A DNA stretch of 64,000 nt from Dyadobacter sp. 676 (GTDB taxonomy: Bacteria > Bacteroidota > Bacteroidia > Cytophagales > Spirosomataceae), in the NCBI RefSeq assembly GCF_040448675.1, contig NZ_CP159289.1, positions 5,253,001-5,317,000 on the forward strand, given 5' to 3'. The notes under the pieces were generated by a model, which worked only from the letters and a program-made list of their open reading frames with translations, searched no databases and was not told where the DNA came from. Within the stretch, counting starts at the first letter, position 1, and the number at the start of each line of letters is the position of its first letter. This document shows positions 62,494 through 64,000 of the stretch, piece by piece. The position numbers were made by a program, and so were the translations under genes.

Positions 62494-64000
62494 ATGAAAA
62501 GAAGAAATTTTCTGGCATCCGCCTCAGCCATGGCCTTACCTGTAATGGTAAACGGATTTGGCATAACCAGTTTGAGCAGCCGTTCTTCGCTGGTGCAGTC
62601 ACTTATGAACACCGCGGCTGTAAATACGGACCGTATCCTGGTAATCATTTACCTCAATGGCGGTAACGACGGGCTTAATACCGTAATCCCGCTTCAATAT
62701 TATTCCAAATATCAGAGCATCCGCAGCAACATCGCCATCCCTCAAAACAAGGTGCTGCCGCTCTCGGGAATGCCCGAGGCCGGCCTCCATCCGGTGATGA
62801 CGGGTATGCGGGATATGTATAACAATGGCGAACTGGCGATCATCAATTCGGTGGCCTATCCGAACTTCAACCAGTCGCATCACCGGTCGTCCGATATCTG
62901 GATGACGGCTGTGGATTCCGACAAGTATGCCAATAGCGGCTGGGCCGGGCGGTACCTTAACAACCGTTTTCCGGGATACCCGCAAAACTATCCGAACGAT
63001 ACGATGAAGGACCCTCTGGCCCTGCAGATCGGCGTGCTCAACTCGACGAGCTTGCTGGGACCGGAAAGCCCGATGAATATTTCGGTGGAAAATATTACCA
63101 ATTTTTACAATCTGATGAATGGTGGCCGCGGAATATCGTCGAGTGATTTGCCTTGCTGCGATGCGGGCGAAATGATCGAGCACGTCAGACAGCAGCAGGT
63201 TCTTTCCACAGGTTATTCGGGGCAGATCAAGAAAGCCTATGAACTCGGGGCTACCAAAGCGACGTATCCGACACCGGTGGGGACGTCGGACCTTTCCGAA
63301 CAGCTTAAAATCGTGGCCCGGCTGATCCACGGCGGAATGCAAACTAAGATCTACTTTGTGGAGCTGGGCGGGTTCGATACCCACGGCGACCAGGTTTCGG
63401 CCAGCGATACGACGATTGGCTTGCATGCCAATTTGCTGAAACGTCTTTCGGACGGCGTGGCGGCGTTTCAGAACGACCTGAAATTGCAGGGAACCGCCGA
63501 TCGCGTGGTGGGAATGACTTTCTCCGACTTTGGACGCCGGGCAAATTCCAACGCTTCCCGCGGAACCGACCATGGTGTTGCAGCCCCGATGTTCGTCTTC
63601 GGTAAAGGTATCAAAAGGCAAATGGTAGGCGTAGTACCGGATTTGAACAATGATCTGGAACCACCCACCACATCGCCATCCAACCAGAACCAGGAGGTGA
63701 AGATGCAGGTGGATTTCAGAAGGGTGTATTCCGATATTCTCAGGGACTGGTTCGGTACGGCAAGTTCGACGACCGACTCGTTGCTGTTCCGGAATTTCCG
63801 CACGACCTCCCTTTTCTCGAACGTGATCGAGACCACCGGGTCGGGTGCATGGCTCGACCGCTCGATTTGGTCGGCCGGACGCGCGCCGGGGGTGGCCGAC
63901 TATGTGAGGGTGAATCCCGGGCATGTCGTGTCGATAGGGCAGAATATCACCGTTCGCAACATTCAGGTAGAAGGCGGAGGAGAGCTCAATATTCTTGGAA
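62494..64000 (+). CDS. DUF1501 family protein with C-terminal beta-rich extension (partial)
   Basis: The twin-arginine start MKRRNFLASASAMALPV suggests Tat export. The DUF1501 body has LVIIYLNGGNDGLNTVIP, NFNQSHHRSSDIWMT, ELGGFDTHGDQ and TFSDFGRRANSNASRGTDHG, recalling the alkaline-phosphatase/sulfatase fold. After about residue 425 the chain goes on into DRSIWSAGRAPGVADYVR and VNPGHVVSIGQNITV, a beta-helix-like or G8-like segment usual before T9SS tails, and is cut by the window edge. It lies 12 bases after the DUF1800 gene, its standard partner. Confidence 0.88.
   Translation, partial: MKRRNFLASASAMALPVMVNGFGITSLSSRSSLVQSLMNTAAVNTDRILVIIYLNGGNDGLNTVIPLQYYSKYQSIRSNIAIPQNKVLPLSGMPEAGLHPVMTGMRDMYNNGELAIINSVAYPNFNQSHHRSSDIWMTAVDSDKYANSGWAGRYLNNRFPGYPQNYPNDTMKDPLALQIGVLNSTSLLGPESPMNISVENITNFYNLMNGGRGISSSDLPCCDAGEMIEHVRQQQVLSTGYSGQIKKAYELGATKATYPTPVGTSDLSEQLKIVARLIHGGMQTKIYFVELGGFDTHGDQVSASDTTIGLHANLLKRLSDGVAAFQNDLKLQGTADRVVGMTFSDFGRRANSNASRGTDHGVAAPMFVFGKGIKRQMVGVVPDLNNDLEPPTTSPSNQNQEVKMQVDFRRVYSDILRDWFGTASSTTDSLLFRNFRTTSLFSNVIETTGSGAWLDRSIWSAGRAPGVADYVRVNPGHVVSIGQNITVRNIQVEGGGELNILG

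Noticed and set aside
1..64000. tRNA or rRNA genes
   Set aside because: I read the intergenic stretches for cloverleaf-like or rRNA-like sequence and found none. This is by eye, so a small RNA could be missed.

Overview
The window looks like a chromosome segment of a Bacteroidota member of the class Cytophagia, most like a Dyadobacter or a close relative (inference, no search run). The support is: a flexirubin/aryl-polyene pigment cluster led by a tyrosine ammonia-lyase resembling the Flavobacterium johnsoniae enzyme; secreted proteins with type IX secretion (T9SS) sorting tails; promoters of the Bacteroidota form TTTG-N20-TAnnTTTG; almost no Shine-Dalgarno sequences; and a GC content that looks close to or slightly above half.

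Layout. 1-812: end of a GH26 mannanase and a small lipoprotein. 809-2950: a stand-alone IS1595-type zinc-ribbon protein and the broken remains of a family 2A encapsulin with its cysteine desulfurase cargo. 2928-7257: a compact lipid/quinone-type locus made of a UbiA prenyltransferase continuous with a type III polyketide synthase, a methyltransferase, a flavoprotein, and a convergent IPP isomerase. 7525-13655: an XRE-S24 regulator, a large frameshifted T9SS surface protein, a glycosyltransferase plus flippase-like pair, and ruvC. 13804-18683: a TetR-controlled TolC/EmrA/EmrB efflux operon with a readable operator/promoter. 19069-31253: housekeeping genes (NFACT protein, PBP2, RodA, DUF423, GT9, YggS, S6-S18-L9, a LysM/BON protein, GlpD). 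31283-51887: a roughly 20 kb flexirubin-type pigment cluster. 52169-64000: a membrane pyrophosphatase, a dienelactone hydrolase, a Bcr/CflA exporter, nucleoside salvage genes (nucleoside hydrolase plus ribokinase), a methyltransferase, and a secreted T9SS/DUF1800/DUF1501 set that runs off the right edge.

How the genes work together. In the pigment cluster the ammonia-lyase would make p-coumarate. Several ketosynthases, two acyl carrier proteins, a ketoreductase and two hotdog dehydratases would extend it into an aryl polyene. A halogenase-like flavoprotein, a CrtI-like oxidoreductase, and a single 1289-residue protein joining an MMPL exporter, a PlsC acyltransferase and a methyltransferase would tailor, esterify or move it. 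No DarA/DarB pair and no starter-activating ligase lies in the window. The type III PKS locus near the left end is a second, separate lipid pathway and includes the most unusual single gene, the UbiA-PKS fusion.

Data quality. At least four genes are broken by what looks like one extra base in a G or C run (17584, 43463, 50384, 59179), and two more carry single-base shifts elsewhere. These are more likely sequence errors than real pseudogenes. The encapsulin/desulfurase remains are different, because whole segments are missing.
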